NCBI RefSeq assembly: GCF_030246925.1
Contig: NZ_CP126740.1
Span: 992,001-1,056,000 of the forward strand
Length of the DNA: 64,000 nucleotides
Origin: Microbacterium sp. zg-Y625
GTDB taxonomy: Bacteria; Actinomycetota; Actinomycetes; Actinomycetales; Microbacteriaceae
Direction of reading: 5' to 3'
A program made the position numbers and the translations under genes. Below are positions 9,304 through 19,819 of this stretch, in pieces. Each line of letters begins with the position of its first letter. Positions within the stretch are counted from its first letter, which is position 1. The notes under the pieces are model-generated. The model searched no databases. It worked only from the letters and a program-made list of their open reading frames with translations, and was not told the origin of the DNA.

Positions 9304-9618
9304 ATGATCCTGGTTCGTCAAGAGATCGGGGAAGTCCTGCGTGACTTCCGTCTGCAGAAGGGGCGCACCCTCCGTCAGGTTGCGGGTCGCGCCAGTGTCG
9401 CGCTGGGCTACCTCAGCGAAGTCGAGCGTGGTCAGAAAGAGGCCTCGAGCGAGATCCTCGCGGCGGTGGCCGATGCGCTCGATGTGCCCATCTCGTCGAT
9501 CATGCGCGAAGTGGGCGACCGGATCTCCGTGCTCGAAGGCCTGCACACCTTCCCCGACGTCGTCCCGGACGACCTCGTGGCATCGGTGGACGCCGGGCCC
9601 GCGCTGTCGCTGCGCTGA
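9304..9618 (+). CDS. clgR: ClgR-type XRE-family transcriptional regulator
   Basis: 104 residues from ATG 9304. A helix-turn-helix domain fills the N-terminal two thirds: GRTLRQVAGRASVALGYLSEVERGQKEASSEILAAVADALDV matches actinobacterial ClgR very closely, including the SEVERGQKEASSE recognition region. ClgR activates clp protease genes and, in some species, recA and recX. The upstream ATG at 9262 is rejected because the conserved family N terminus (MILVRQEIG) begins at 9304, with a purine-rich GAGAGGGGG 13 to 5 bp ahead. Its position between cinA and recA agrees with the family. Upstream DNA (9167-9303) holds a TTGACA at 9239-9244 and TACTGT at 9258-9263, but their 13-bp spacing is too short for an ordinary promoter. 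Confidence 0.88.
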   Translation: MILVRQEIGEVLRDFRLQKGRTLRQVAGRASVALGYLSEVERGQKEASSEILAAVADALDVPISSIMREVGDRISVLEGLHTFPDVVPDDLVASVDAGPALSLR

Positions 9619-9627
9619 CGTCCCCCG

Positions 9628-9852
9628 ATGCGCCGCAGCGAGTTCGATCGCGCCGTCGTGGACGAGTTCGGCTCGCGAGGCGCCTCTCTGGTCGCCGACC
9701 TCGCCTTGTCGGGCGCCGGCGGTCTGACCGCCCGTGAGGCGCTCGATGCCGGGGTCGCCGCGCGCGAGGTGTGGGCGGCGCTCTGCGAAGAAGCCGATGT
9801 GCCCGTCGCCCGGCGCTACGGCGTGGGACGCATGGACCCGCGCCGACGCTGA
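9628..9852 (+). CDS. DUF3046 small protein
   Basis: 74 residues, cytosolic, unknown function. The family pattern is complete: an N-terminal MRRSEFDRAVVDEFG, a central LSGAGGLTAREALDAGVAAREVWAALCE, and DVPVARRYG near the end. Members usually lie immediately upstream of recA, as here. It starts 9 bp after the clgR stop, so the two are probably cotranscribed. Confidence 0.85.
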   Translation: MRRSEFDRAVVDEFGSRGASLVADLALSGAGGLTAREALDAGVAAREVWAALCEEADVPVARRYGVGRMDPRRR

Positions 9853-9871
9853 TCCGTCCGCTGCATTCGCA

Positions 9872-9881
9872 CGTTCGAACG
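9872..9881. promoter_or_regulatory. Perfect palindrome CGTTCGAACG upstream of recA
   Basis: A 10-bp palindrome 18 bp before the SOS box. It contains the LexA half-site words GTTCG and CGAAC in the reversed, overlapping order, so it is not a standard SOS box. A site for a second recA regulator is possible. Confidence 0.35.
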
Positions 9882-9899
9882 AAGCGGTGCGGCGTGTCG

Positions 9900-9929
9900 T
9901 CGAAGGTGTGTTCGATAGGAGCGTAGGCT
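9900..9929 (+). promoter_or_regulatory. recA promoter: SOS box and -10
   Basis: TCGAAGGTGTGTTCGA (9900-9915) fits the Gram-positive/actinobacterial LexA box CGAAC-N4-GTTCG with one substitution (CGAAG-GTGT-GTTCG). TAGGCT at 9924-9929 is the likely -10, which puts the box over the -35 region. LexA bound there would block RNA polymerase. The resulting recA leader is about 180 nt; no convincing hairpin was found in it. Confidence 0.75.
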
Positions 9930-10113
9930 CCTGCACAGACGGTGTCGAGAGCGAGTCATCCCCGATCACGGGAGGCGGCCGACCCAATGTCGGAGGCCCT
10001 CCGTAGCGTGGAACCCGTCATCGCACACCACACGCCTTGTCGCAGCATCCAGCCCACCCGGGCAGAGCGCGTCAGCCTACAGGCGACCGACCGCGAGCAG
10101 AAAAGAGCACGTC

Positions 10114-11165
<1,052 letters not shown>

Positions 11166-11166
<1 letters not shown>

Positions 11167-11882
11167 TGGTCCGGTTCGAGAGCGACGGGGGCGTCCCGGA
11201 GGACGCCGAAGGGATCGCCCCCGTCATCCCGCTGTTCGGCGGACGCCGGTCCGCACCCGCGCCGGAGCCCACGCGGGGCGCCGGCGCCGGAACCGCGACG
11301 GTGGAGCCGGTGCGGGGCGACGTCGCGCAATGGCGGTCCACCTGGGATGCGGGCCTCGACCCGGTCCTGGCCGAGGAAACCGACGAGGAGCGCGCGGACC
11401 GCGTGGCCGCGGCCGAACGGGTGCTGCTGAAGAAGCTCCGCGCCCGCCAGCTCTCCGTCGCCGAAGCCCGCGCCGCCGCCGTCGAGCGCGAGCTGCTGCC
11501 CGACGAGGTCGAGACTCTGCTCGCCTCGTTCGAGCGGCTGGGCTATCTCGACGACGCGCGGCTGGCCGAACAGCTCATCCACGCCGGCACGCAACGCAAG
11601 GGTCAGGGCCAGCGGGCGATCGCGCAGACGCTCTCATCGCGCGGCATCCCTCGCGACGTCGCCGAAGAGGCACTGGCGGAACAGCCCGACGACGAGGCGG
11701 AGCGAGCCCTCGAGTTCGCTCGCACGAAGGCACGTCAGCTCGAGAGTGTCGACCAGGAGACCGCGATGCGTCGCTTGATGGGGCAGCTGTCCCGGCGCGG
11801 CTATGCGGGCTCGGTCGCCGCGTCAGCCGCGCGCACCGCCCTGGCGGAGAGCCGCACGGGCGGTGGCGTGCGCTTCCGCTGA
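11166..11882 (+). CDS. recX: Regulatory protein RecX
   Basis: Inhibitor and modulator of RecA filaments. 238 residues, longer than many RecX proteins because of a proline/alanine-rich N-terminal extension of about 75 residues. The three-helix RecX repeats are visible from LLKKLRARQLSVAEARAAAVE through DEVETLLASFERLGYLDDARLAEQLIHAGTQRKGQGQRAIAQTLSSRGIPRDVAEEAL to the final MRRLMGQLSRRGYAGSVAASAART. It starts one base into the recA stop, so it is cotranscribed and SOS-regulated. A 13-bp hairpin ends the operon. Confidence 0.93.
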
Positions 11883-11901
11883 CGCCCCCGATGCACGCAA
11901 C

Positions 11902-11940
11902 GGACGAAGCGCCGGGTCCCGCAGACTCGGCGCTTCGTCC
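11902..11940 (+). terminator. Terminator after recA-recX
   Basis: Perfect 13-bp stem: GGACGAAGCGCCG (11902-11914) with CGGCGCTTCGTCC (11928-11940), loop of 13. No strong T run follows. Confidence 0.75.
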
Positions 11941-11969
11941 ACTCCGGTCGACGTGCAGCCAACGGAATC

Positions 11970-11975
11970 TAGAAT
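11970..11975 (+). promoter_or_regulatory. -10 TAGAAT for miaB
   Basis: Nine bases before ATG 11985, so the 5' leader is zero to about three bases long. Confidence 0.55.
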
Positions 11976-11984
11976 GGGCACATC

Positions 11985-13535
11985 ATGACCTCTCCGTCCG
12001 CTTCGCCCACGCTCATCGCGCCGTCGTTCGCCGCGCACACCGCCGACGGTCGGCCCCGCACCTATGAGGTGCGCACCTTCGGATGCCAGATGAACGTGCA
12101 CGACTCCGAGCGACTCTCCGGTTCGCTCGAAAGCGCCGGCTACGTGCGCGCCGACGCCGGCACCGAGGCCGACGTGGTCGTCATCAACACCTGCGCCGTG
12201 CGCGACAACGCCGCCGGCAAGCTGTACGGCACCCTGGGGCATCTGAAGTCCCGCAAGGACAATCACGAGGGCATGCAGATCGCCGTCGGCGGCTGCTTGG
12301 CGCAGATGGACAAGGAGACGGTGCAGCGCAAGGCGCCGTGGGTCGACGTCGTCTTCGGCACGCACAACATGGGGTCGCTGCCGAGCCTGCTCGAACGCGC
12401 ACGGCACAACGGCGAAGCGGAGCTCGAGATCCTCGAATCCCTCGAGGTCTTCCCCTCGACGCTTCCCACGAAGCGCGACTCGGTGCACAGCGGCTGGGTG
12501 TCCATCTCCGTGGGCTGCAACAACACCTGCACGTTCTGCATCGTCCCGAGCCTGCGGGGCAAGGAGAAGGACCGCCGGCCGGGCGACATCCTGAACGAGA
12601 TCCGGCTGCTCGTCGACGACGGTGCGATCGAGGTCACCCTGCTCGGGCAGAACGTCAACTCCTACGGCGTCGAATTCGGCGACCGTCAGGCGTTCGGCAA
12701 GCTGCTGCGGGCGGCGGGCGAGATCCCGGGGCTCGAGCGCATCCGGTTCACCAGTCCTCACCCCGCGGCCTTCACCGACGACGTCATCGCGGCGATGGCC
12801 GAGACCCCCGCCGTCATGCCGCAGCTGCACATGCCGCTGCAATCCGGCAGCGACAGTATCCTCAAGGCGATGCGCCGCTCGTACCGGTCGTCGCGCTTCC
12901 TCGGCATTCTCGACCGCGTGCGCGAGCGCATCCCGCACGCCGCGATCTCGACCGACATCATCGTCGGGTTCCCCGGAGAGACCGACGCCGACTTCGAAGA
13001 CACCCTGCGGGTCGTCGAGGCGGCGCGCTTCGCGAGCGCGTTCACCTTCCAGTACTCGATCCGCGAGGGCACCCCCGCAGCGACCATGCCCGGCCAGGTG
13101 CCGAAGCACATCGTGCAGGAGCGCTACGAGCGCCTGCTCGCGCTGCAGGACCGCATCAGCCTCGAAGAGAACCAGAAGCAGGTCGGCCGCGAGCTGCAGG
13201 TGCTGGTGTCGACAGGTGAGGGCAAGAAAGATGCCGCGACGCACCGGCTGACCGGTCGCGCAGAGGACAACCGGCTCGTGCACTTCGAAGTGCCCGCCGG
13301 CTCGGCGCTCCCGCGTCCGGGCGACGTGGTGACCGCAGTCGTGACGCATGCGGCGCCCTTCCACCTGCTTGCGGACGCCCCGGACGGTGCGCCCCTGCGC
13401 ATCCGGCGCACGCGTGCGGGTGACGCCTGGGATCGCTCGCAGGCCGAGTCGTGTGGGGTGCCTGCTCCCGCAGGCGACTCCGGTGCGCCCCGCGCGGTGT
13501 CGCTCGGGCTGCCGTCGCTGCGCATCGGCGTCTGA
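11985..13535 (+). CDS. miaB: tRNA-2-methylthio-N6-dimethylallyladenosine synthase
   Basis: Radical-SAM methylthiotransferase that adds the 2-methylthio group to i6A37 of tRNA. 516 residues. The N-terminal MTTase domain has its three cluster cysteines ([24 protein letters not shown]). The radical-SAM CxxxCxxC is in [16 protein letters not shown] near 175-190, and a TRAM domain follows near 380-445. The C terminus carries an extra, low-complexity tail of about 60 residues. It is followed 5 bp on by miaA, which makes its substrate, so the two form a working pair. Confidence 0.96.
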   Translation: MTSPSASPTLIAPSFAAHTADGRPRTYEVRTFGCQMNVHDSERLSGSLESAGYVRADAGTEADVVVINTCAVRDNAAGKLYGTLGHLKSRKDNHEGMQIAVGGCLAQMDKETVQRKAPWVDVVFGTHNMGSLPSLLERARHNGEAELEILESLEVFPSTLPTKRDSVHSGWVSISVGCNNTCTFCIVPSLRGKEKDRRPGDILNEIRLLVDDGAIEVTLLGQNVNSYGVEFGDRQAFGKLLRAAGEIPGLERIRFTSPHPAAFTDDVIAAMAETPAVMPQLHMPLQSGSDSILKAMRRSYRSSRFLGILDRVRERIPHAAISTDIIVGFPGETDADFEDTLRVVEAARFASAFTFQYSIREGTPAATMPGQVPKHIVQERYERLLALQDRISLEENQKQVGRELQVLVSTGEGKKDAATHRLTGRAEDNRLVHFEVPAGSALPRPGDVVTAVVTHAAPFHLLADAPDGAPLRIRRTRAGDAWDRSQAESCGVPAPAGDSGAPRAVSLGLPSLRIGV

Positions 13536-13540
13536 ACCCG

Positions 13541-14530
13541 GTGAACACGGCGGCTGCACCGCGCCTGTGGGCTGTCGTCGGCGCCACCGGCACCGGCAAG
13601 ACCACGCTCTCCCTCGACCTCGCCGAAGCCCTCGACGCCCGGGGGCATCCGGCCGAGATCGTGAACGCCGACGCCATGCAGCTGTACCGCGGCATGGACA
13701 TCGGCACCGCGAAGCTGCCCGAGTCCGAGCGGCGCGGCATCCCGCACCACCTGTTCGACGTCCTGCGGCCCGCCGACGAGGCAGCCGTGGCCTGGTACCA
13801 GGACCTCGCGCGCACGACGATCCGCGAAATCCACGACCGCGGCGCGGACGCGATCCTCGTCGGCGGGTCGGGGCTCTACGTCTCCAGCGTGCTGTTCGAC
13901 TTCCGCTTCCCGCCGCGCGATGAAGCGGTGCGCGCGCGCCTGGAGGCCGCGCTCGAGGCCGAAGGGCCCGGAGCGCTGTACACGCGACTGCGCGAGCTCG
14001 ACCCGGCGACGGCGGAACGGGTCGACCCGCGCAACGGCCGACGCATCGTGCGGGCGCTCGAAGTGCTCGAGCTCGGCGAGGCGACCCATGGCGCTGCCCT
14101 CCCGGACGCACCCCAGCTGTGGCACGAGCCCACGACGATCCTCGGGGTGAGCATGCCCCGCGACGAACTCGTCGCCCGCCTCGACGCCCGGGTCGAACGG
14201 ATGTGGGCCGCCGGACTCGTCGACGAGGTGGCTCGCCTGCGCGCCGACGGCCTCGAGGACGGGGTCACCGCGCGTCGCGCGATCGGCTACGCCCAGGCAC
14301 TGGCGGAATTGGACGGGCGGATGCCGCACGTCGACGCCGTGGCCGAGACGCAGGCGCTCACCCGCCGTTACGCGCGGCGCCAGGTCTCGTGGTTCAAGCG
14401 GTACCCCGACGTCACGTGGGTCGCACCCGGCGCCTCGGCGGCCCCGCTTCTGGGCAGCTGGCGTTCCGCCGCCGCGGACGCAGCGGGACTCGACGCCGCG
14501 GAAGGTCGGAGAGCCGAACCCCGACCGTAG
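13541..14530 (+). CDS. miaA: tRNA dimethylallyltransferase
   Basis: Transfers a dimethylallyl group to A37 of tRNAs reading U-starting codons, the step before MiaB. 329 residues from GTG 13541. The P-loop [11 protein letters not shown] is at about 14-24, the DSMQ-like substrate loop reads [17 protein letters not shown], and the VGGSGLYV motif and C-terminal [11 protein letters not shown] are present. An earlier start would overlap miaB in a poorly conserved stretch. Its TAG stop is part of the dapF -10. Confidence 0.95.
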   Translation: MNTAAAPRLWAVVGATGTGKTTLSLDLAEALDARGHPAEIVNADAMQLYRGMDIGTAKLPESERRGIPHHLFDVLRPADEAAVAWYQDLARTTIREIHDRGADAILVGGSGLYVSSVLFDFRFPPRDEAVRARLEAALEAEGPGALYTRLRELDPATAERVDPRNGRRIVRALEVLELGEATHGAALPDAPQLWHEPTTILGVSMPRDELVARLDARVERMWAAGLVDEVARLRADGLEDGVTARRAIGYAQALAELDGRMPHVDAVAETQALTRRYARRQVSWFKRYPDVTWVAPGASAAPLLGSWRSAAADAAGLDAAEGRRAEPRP

Positions 14531-14533
14531 ACT
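14528..14533 (+). promoter_or_regulatory. -10 TAGACT for dapF
   Basis: Overlaps the miaA stop codon; six bases before ATG 14540. Confidence 0.6.
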
Positions 14534-14539
14534 GGACGG

Positions 14540-15415
14540 ATGCCGCAGACCCTCCCGTTCACCAAAGGCCACGGCACCGGCAACGACTTCGTGATCGTCG
14601 CCGACCCCGACGGGGCCCTGGACCTCAGCGACGACCAGGTCGCCATCCTCTGCGACCGCCGGTTCGGCATCGGCGGCGACGGCATTCTGCGCGTCGTGCG
14701 CTCCGCGGCGATCGAGGCGGGCCACGACGCTGCGGCATCCGGCGCGGAGTGGTTCATGGACTACCGCAACGCCGACGGCTCGGCCGCCGAGATGTGCGGC
14801 AACGGCGTGCGGGTGTTCGCGCGGTACCTCGTGGACACCGGCCTTGCCGCGCTTGCCGATGGCGGCCACCTCGACATCGGCACGCGTGCCGGCGTGAAGC
14901 GGGTCACCCGGTCGGTGGACGGATTCGAGGTGGATCTGGGCGTCTGGCGCACCGAGGAAGACGACGTGCTCGTGCGCGCCCGAGGCCTCGACGTCGCCCG
15001 CCCCGGCCAGGGGATCGACGTCGGCAATCCCCACGTCGTCGTCGCCCTCCCCGCGCAGCGCGAGCTCGAAGGCCTCGACCTCACCGTGCAGCCGGTGCTC
15101 GACCCCGCGCCTCGCCACGGTGCCAACATCGAGTTCGTCGTCCCGGCCGATCCGCTCGTGAGCGGCGGCGTCGGCGCGATCACCATGCGCGTGTTCGAAC
15201 GCGGCGTGGGGGAGACCCTCAGCTGCGGCACCGGGGTCGCCGCCGCGGCTCTCGCGGTGCGGCATTGGGCGGGGCCTGCCGCGCCGGACGCCTGGCAGGT
15301 GGACGTTCCCGGCGGCAGGCTCGGAGTCCGCGTGCGCACGGAGGACGACGGCGAGCACGTGCTGCTGTCGGGACCGGCGACCCTGGTCTTCACCGGCGAG
15401 GTGGCGCTGGCCTGA
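14540..15415 (+). CDS. dapF: Diaminopimelate epimerase
   Basis: Converts LL- to meso-diaminopimelate for peptidoglycan and lysine. 291 residues. Both catalytic cysteines are present: [11 protein letters not shown] (near 86) and [11 protein letters not shown] (near 229). GNDFVIV and [15 protein letters not shown] are further family landmarks. The gene is convergent with the methyltransferase at 15455. The 39-bp gap (15416-15454) has a GCGGGC triplet-type run, but I see no clear terminator in it. Confidence 0.96.
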   Translation: MPQTLPFTKGHGTGNDFVIVADPDGALDLSDDQVAILCDRRFGIGGDGILRVVRSAAIEAGHDAAASGAEWFMDYRNADGSAAEMCGNGVRVFARYLVDTGLAALADGGHLDIGTRAGVKRVTRSVDGFEVDLGVWRTEEDDVLVRARGLDVARPGQGIDVGNPHVVVALPAQRELEGLDLTVQPVLDPAPRHGANIEFVVPADPLVSGGVGAITMRVFERGVGETLSCGTGVAAAALAVRHWAGPAAPDAWQVDVPGGRLGVRVRTEDDGEHVLLSGPATLVFTGEVALA

Positions 15416-15454
15416 CCGCGGCGTGCCCTGCGCGGGCGCGGGCGCGGGCGCGGT

Positions 15455-16096
15455 TCAGGGCAGCGTGATCTCCGCCGTGGCGGGGGAGCCGTGCCGGCGT
15501 ACGCGAATGACGCGGAAGCCGCGCGCCGTGGCAGCCCGGTGCACGCTGTAGCCGTCGGCGAACGTGGCATCCAGCCACCGCTGCAGCGAATCCGAGCCGA
15601 GGTTGCGCTGCACGACCAGCCAGGCGTCGCTGCGCTCGGACAGGCGGGGGATCCAATGCTGCAGCATGCCGTGCAGCACGCTCTTGCCGACCCTGATGGG
15701 CGGATTCGAGCGGATCGAGCGGAAGGAGACGCCGGAGGGAACATCGTCGGGCAGCACGGCGTTGATGTTGGAGAGCCCCAACGCCTCCGCGTTGCGGCGC
15801 ACGAGATCGAGTGCCCGCTCGTTCACGTCGACGGCCCACACCGTCGCGTGGGGAGCGTCCATGGCCAGCGACAGGGAGATCGGACCCCAGCCGCAGCCGA
15901 GGTCGAGCAGATGTCCACCGGGCGGAGGCGGTGGAGTGTTCGCCAGCAGTACCGCCGTTCCGGAATCCACATGATCCGGGCTGAATACCCCGCCCGCCGT
16001 CGTGACCTCGACGGCGCGGCCTGCGAGGGTCACACGGATGCGGCGGAGATCATCGGGACTGGACGGGGACGCACTGAAGTAGTGATCGTTCCCCAT
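15455..16096 (-). CDS. RsmC/RlmG-like class I methyltransferase
   Basis: 213 residues. SAM motif I LDLGCGWGPISLSLA and the NPP motif (RSNPPIRVGKSVLHGML) mark the MTS/RsmC family, which methylates the exocyclic N2 of guanine in rRNA. The N-terminal pseudo-domain of E. coli RsmC is missing, so this is the short single-domain form seen in Gram-positives. The exact rRNA target is not determined. Divergent from hflX. A TACGCT -10 at 16103-16108 on the minus strand lies six bases before the ATG. Confidence 0.85.
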   Translation of the reverse strand: MGNDHYFSASPSSPDDLRRIRVTLAGRAVEVTTAGGVFSPDHVDSGTAVLLANTPPPPPGGHLLDLGCGWGPISLSLAMDAPHATVWAVDVNERALDLVRRNAEALGLSNINAVLPDDVPSGVSFRSIRSNPPIRVGKSVLHGMLQHWIPRLSERSDAWLVVQRNLGSDSLQRWLDATFADGYSVHRAATARGFRVIRVRRHGSPATAEITLP

Positions 16097-16102
16097 CCTG
16101 CG

Positions 16103-16108
16103 AGCGTA
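16103..16108 (-). promoter_or_regulatory. -10 TACGCT for the methyltransferase
   Basis: Minus-strand hexamer with six bases to the ATG at 16096; leaderless geometry. Confidence 0.5.
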
Positions 16109-16135
16109 GCGGAGGCCACCCGCAGGGCGGAAAGC

Positions 16136-16141
16136 TAGAGT
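16136..16141 (+). promoter_or_regulatory. -10 TAGAGT for hflX
   Basis: Six bases before an in-frame ATG at 16148. If the annotated ATG at 16181 is used, the mRNA has about 33 nt of leader that includes the ribosome-binding sequence AAAGGA (16171-16176). Confidence 0.5.
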
Positions 16142-16180
16142 TTGAGGATGCCGCGGTCAGTGGCATCCCGAAAGGAATAC

Positions 16181-17734
16181 ATGACAGACACCACCATCCC
16201 CGACAACGCCGACTCGACGCCGGTCGACCCGGTGGATCGGGTGCTGGCGCGCGCAGAGCTGCGCTCGGGCGTGAAGGTCACGACGTTCGGCGAGCGTGGA
16301 GAGAACCACCCGCTGGGCGCAGCGCAGGCGCTGCAGGACGAGTCGACCGCCTACGGCGACAGCGACGGCGACCAGTGGGACCGCGAAGAGCGCGCGGCGC
16401 TGCGGCGCGTGCCAGGGCTCTCCACCGAGCTCGAGGACGTCACCGAGGTCGAGTACCGTCAGCTGCGGCTCGAGAACGTCGTGCTCGTGGGCGTGTACCC
16501 GCAGGGATCGCAGGAGGACGCCGAGAACTCGCTGCGTGAACTCGCGGCGCTGGCCGAGACCGCCGGCGCTGTCGTGCTCGACGGCGTGCTGCAGCGGCGT
16601 CCGCACCCGGACCCGGCCACGTACGTGGGTCGGGGCAAGGCCCAGGAGCTGCGGGACATCGTCGCGTCGGTCGGCGCCGACACCGTCATCGCCGACACCG
16701 AGCTCGCGCCCAGCCAGCGGCGCGCGCTCGAGGACGTCGTGAAGGTGAAGGTCATCGACCGCACGACGGTGATCCTCGACATCTTCAGCCAGCACGCGAA
16801 GAGCCGTGAGGGCAAGGCGCAGGTCGAACTGGCGCAGCTGGAGTACCTGCTGCCGCGTCTGCGTGGCTGGGGCGACTCGATGAGCCGTCAGGCCGGTGGC
16901 CAGGTGGGCGCCGGCGGCGCGGGCATGGGATCCCGCGGTCCCGGTGAGACGAAGATCGAGCTCGATCGTCGCCGCATCCGTACCCGCATGGCGCTGCTGC
17001 GCCGCCAGATCCGCGACTTCGCACCCGCGCGCGACGCCAAGCGCGCCGAGCGCAAGCGCAACACGATCCCCTCCGTCGCCATCGCGGGGTACACCAACGC
17101 CGGCAAGTCCAGCCTGCTCAACCGGCTGACCAGCGCCGGTGTGCTCGTCGAGAACGCGCTGTTCGCGACGCTGGATGCCACGGTGCGCCGCTCCGAGACC
17201 GCGGACGGCCGGGTGTACACCCTCACCGACACCGTGGGATTCGTGCGCAACCTGCCGCACCAGCTCGTCGAGGCGTTCCGCTCGACGCTGGAAGAGGTGG
17301 CCGGGTCCGACGTCATCGTGCACGTCGTGGATGCCGCGCACCCCGACCCCGCGAGCCAGCTCGCGACGGTGAGGGACGTGATCGGCGACGTCGGTGCCCG
17401 CGACATCCGCGAGATCGTCGTGTTCAACAAGGCCGACCTCGTGGACGAGGACACCCGGCTGGTGCTGCGCGGCCTCGAGCCCGACGCGCTCTTCGTGTCG
17501 TCGCGCACGGGCGAGGGCATCGACGAGCTGCGCGTGGCCGTGGAGGAGGCGCTCCCCCTTCCCGCCGTGGAGGTGCACGCGCTCGTGCCGTACGACCGGG
17601 GCGACCTCGTCTCGGCCGCGCACGAGACGGGACACATCCTGACCCAGTCGCACGAGGAGGAGGGCACGGCGCTGCACGCGCACGTCTCCCCGCGGCTGGC
17701 GGCTGAGCTGGAGCGGTTCCGCACCGACGCCTGA
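16181..17734 (+). CDS. hflX: Ribosome-associated GTPase HflX
   Basis: GTPase that splits stalled or stressed 70S ribosomes. 517 residues from ATG 16181. The HflX nucleotide-binding domain (YVGRGKAQELRDIVASVGADTVIADTELAPSQRRALE) precedes the glycine-rich linker GGQVGAGGAGMGSRGPGETKIELDRRRIR. The GTPase domain has G1 GYTNAGKSSL near 303, G3 DTVGF and G4 NKAD. Two starts are possible: 16181 with AAAGGA 5 bp upstream, or a leaderless ATG at 16148 that adds 11 residues. Both keep the domains intact. The acidic N terminus is poorly conserved and does not decide between them. Confidence 0.93.
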   Translation: MTDTTIPDNADSTPVDPVDRVLARAELRSGVKVTTFGERGENHPLGAAQALQDESTAYGDSDGDQWDREERAALRRVPGLSTELEDVTEVEYRQLRLENVVLVGVYPQGSQEDAENSLRELAALAETAGAVVLDGVLQRRPHPDPATYVGRGKAQELRDIVASVGADTVIADTELAPSQRRALEDVVKVKVIDRTTVILDIFSQHAKSREGKAQVELAQLEYLLPRLRGWGDSMSRQAGGQVGAGGAGMGSRGPGETKIELDRRRIRTRMALLRRQIRDFAPARDAKRAERKRNTIPSVAIAGYTNAGKSSLLNRLTSAGVLVENALFATLDATVRRSETADGRVYTLTDTVGFVRNLPHQLVEAFRSTLEEVAGSDVIVHVVDAAHPDPASQLATVRDVIGDVGARDIREIVVFNKADLVDEDTRLVLRGLEPDALFVSSRTGEGIDELRVAVEEALPLPAVEVHALVPYDRGDLVSAAHETGHILTQSHEEEGTALHAHVSPRLAAELERFRTDA

Positions 17735-17742
17735 GTCCGTTG

Positions 17743-17763
17743 CCCGGCGGGTTGCTCGCCGGG
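17743..17763. terminator. Hairpin after hflX
   Basis: CCCGGCG (17743-17749), loop of 7, CGCCGGG (17757-17763). Lies between convergent genes; no T run. Confidence 0.45.
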
Positions 17764-17767
17764 CGGT

Positions 17768-17819
17768 GGCGCGTGCTCGCGGGGTGGCGCGTGCTCGCCG
17801 GGCGGCGGCGCGTGCTCGC
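17768..17819. repeat. Three copies of GGCGCGTGCTCGC
   Basis: The 13-mer occurs at 17768-17780, 17786-17798 and 17807-17819 (spacing 18 and 21 bp), in the 133-bp gap between convergent hflX and the S9 peptidase. GC-rich short repeat of unknown role. Confidence 0.7.
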
Positions 17820-17867
17820 GGCGCGCGCCGGCGCGCTGGGTCGCGCCGGGGCAGCCGCGCCCGCGGG

Positions 17868-19787
17868 TCAGCCGGCGGTGGTCAGCTGCAGGGTCGGCAC
17901 CCCGGGGGTTTCGAAGCCGAACACCTGTCCCAGGAACGACAGCTCCGACTCCAGTGCGTTGGCGATCGTCTCGCCACGCCGGAAGCCGTGCCCCTCGCCC
18001 TCGTACAGCACGTACGCGTGCGGCACTCCGCGCGCGGCCAGGGCGTCGCGGATGGCCTCGGACTGCGACGGCGGCACCACCTCGTCCTCGGCGCCCTGCA
18101 GCAGCAGCACCGGCACGCGGAACCGCTCCGGGTGGCTGAGGGGCGAGCGCTCGACGTAGACCGCTTCCGCCTCGGGAAGGGGCCCGATGAGCCCGTCGAG
18201 GTAGCGGGCCTCGAAGTCGTGGGTGTCCTCCGCGAGCGAGCGGGCATCACCCACGCCGTAGCGTGAGATCCCGGCGGCGAACACGTCCGTCCCGACGAGC
18301 GAGGACAGCACGGTCCACCCCCCGGCCGAGCCGCCCGCGATCGCGAGGCGTGCGGCATCCGCCCGGCCCTCGGCAGCGATCCCCGCAGCGGCGGCGGCCA
18401 CGTCGGCGACATCCGCGACGCCCCACTGGCCGCGCAGGCGCTCGCGGTAGGCGCGGCCGTATCCGCTCGAGCCGCCGTAGTTCACGTCGAGCACGCCGAT
18501 CCCGCGACTCGTGAGGTAGGCGATCTTTCCGGATGCCGCACCCGCCACCTGGCCGGTGGGTCCGCCGTGGACGAAGACGACGTAGGGCGGGAGTTCGCCC
18601 TCAGGCGCTTCGGCGACGGGGCTGGTCGGCGGGTAGTCGTAGGCGTGCACCGGGCCCAGCGGCCCGTCGACGGTGAACGGCCGGGGGTGCGGCATCCACT
18701 CGGCATCCCACGCTGCTTCGCCGCCCGCGATCAGCACCGCGTCCGCCGGACGGTCGACGTCCACCAGCCACAGCCCGGACGGCAGGGTCGCGCCGGCCCC
18801 GGTGAGCAGCACGCGCGTCCCGGCCGCGTCCTCGACCGACACCCCCGCGGTCGGTGGCACCCCGAGCGGCCGTGCGGTGCCGTCGGGGTCGATGACGACC
18901 ACTTCGTCGTCGCCGTTCGTGCGCACGGCCGCGAGGCGTGCGTCTTCGAGCACGGCGAACCAGCGCTGACCGAGGCTCCACAGCGGTCCGCCGGTGTCGG
19001 CATCGGCGGGCGACACCGGCTCGGCCGCCGCGGTCGCTGCCGGGTCCGTGCGCCAGAGGTTCCACCGTCCCGTGGCGTCGTCGGCGTAGACGAGCGTCGT
19101 GGCATCCTGCCACTCCGGCTGCAGCGCCGAAGCAGTGCCGGAGGTCACGGCGCTCACGGGCGCCGCGCCGTTCGTCTCGCGCCGGGCGACCATCACCCGG
19201 CTGCGGTCCCACGGCATGTCGGGGTGGTTCCAGGCGACCCAGGCCAGGTGGCGGCCGTCCGGGGAGAGCGCCGGCTGGGCCACGAAGTCGCTGCCGCCCG
19301 CCAGCGGGACCACGCGCGCGTCGCCCGCGGTGGCGATCTCGACGATGTCGCGCACCGGGCGCGGCCCGCGGGTGTGATCCTCGCGCACGGCGAGGAGCGT
19401 GCCGTGCTGCCATCTCAGCCCGCCGAAGCGCACGTCGCCGGCGGCCGGGGTGAGCGGGGTGGGCTCGCCGTCGACAGGAAGGGCGTAGACCCGCTGGTCG
19501 GTCTTCTCGACGAAGAACAGGATGCCGTCGGGCGAGGCCGTCCACGATCCGCCGCCGTACTCGTGCACGCGGGACCGCGCGTTCCAGGGCGCGGGGAGCA
19601 CATCCGACGCCGTACCGTCCGGGGTGCGGCGGCGCACGGTGGTGCGACCGCCTTCGCTCGGCACCGTCTGACCCCACCACACCTCGTCGCCGACGAACCC
19701 CGCCCCCTCGATCCGCGGCGATGCCGCGGCGACCTCCGCGGCGGAGAGGGGAGAGGGCCAGGAACCGTAGGGGAGGACGTCGACCAT
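17868..19787 (-). CDS. S9 family (prolyl oligopeptidase-like) serine peptidase
   Basis: 639 residues, cytosolic; no signal peptide is visible. The N-terminal two thirds is a beta-propeller-like region with repeated strands (for example FFVEKTDQRVYALPVDG, LVYADDATGRWNLWRTD). The C-terminal third is an alpha/beta hydrolase: YVVFVHGGPTGQ near the oxyanion region, the nucleophile in AGGSAGGW near 486, Asp in QGAEDEVVPP and His in GEGHGF. This arrangement matches acylaminoacyl-peptidase/dipeptidyl-peptidase proteins that act on small peptides; the substrate is not known. Divergent from metF, with its own -10. Confidence 0.9.
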   Translation of the reverse strand: MVDVLPYGSWPSPLSAAEVAAASPRIEGAGFVGDEVWWGQTVPSEGGRTTVRRRTPDGTASDVLPAPWNARSRVHEYGGGSWTASPDGILFFVEKTDQRVYALPVDGEPTPLTPAAGDVRFGGLRWQHGTLLAVREDHTRGPRPVRDIVEIATAGDARVVPLAGGSDFVAQPALSPDGRHLAWVAWNHPDMPWDRSRVMVARRETNGAAPVSAVTSGTASALQPEWQDATTLVYADDATGRWNLWRTDPAATAAAEPVSPADADTGGPLWSLGQRWFAVLEDARLAAVRTNGDDEVVVIDPDGTARPLGVPPTAGVSVEDAAGTRVLLTGAGATLPSGLWLVDVDRPADAVLIAGGEAAWDAEWMPHPRPFTVDGPLGPVHAYDYPPTSPVAEAPEGELPPYVVFVHGGPTGQVAGAASGKIAYLTSRGIGVLDVNYGGSSGYGRAYRERLRGQWGVADVADVAAAAAGIAAEGRADAARLAIAGGSAGGWTVLSSLVGTDVFAAGISRYGVGDARSLAEDTHDFEARYLDGLIGPLPEAEAVYVERSPLSHPERFRVPVLLLQGAEDEVVPPSQSEAIRDALAARGVPHAYVLYEGEGHGFRRGETIANALESELSFLGQVFGFETPGVPTLQLTTAG

Positions 19788-19793
19788 GCCCCC

Positions 19794-19799
19794 ACGTTA
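19794..19799 (-). promoter_or_regulatory. -10 TAACGT for the S9 peptidase
   Basis: On the minus strand six bases separate the hexamer from the ATG at 19787. Confidence 0.5.
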
Positions 19800-19819
19800 C
19801 GCGGGGACACACAACGGCA

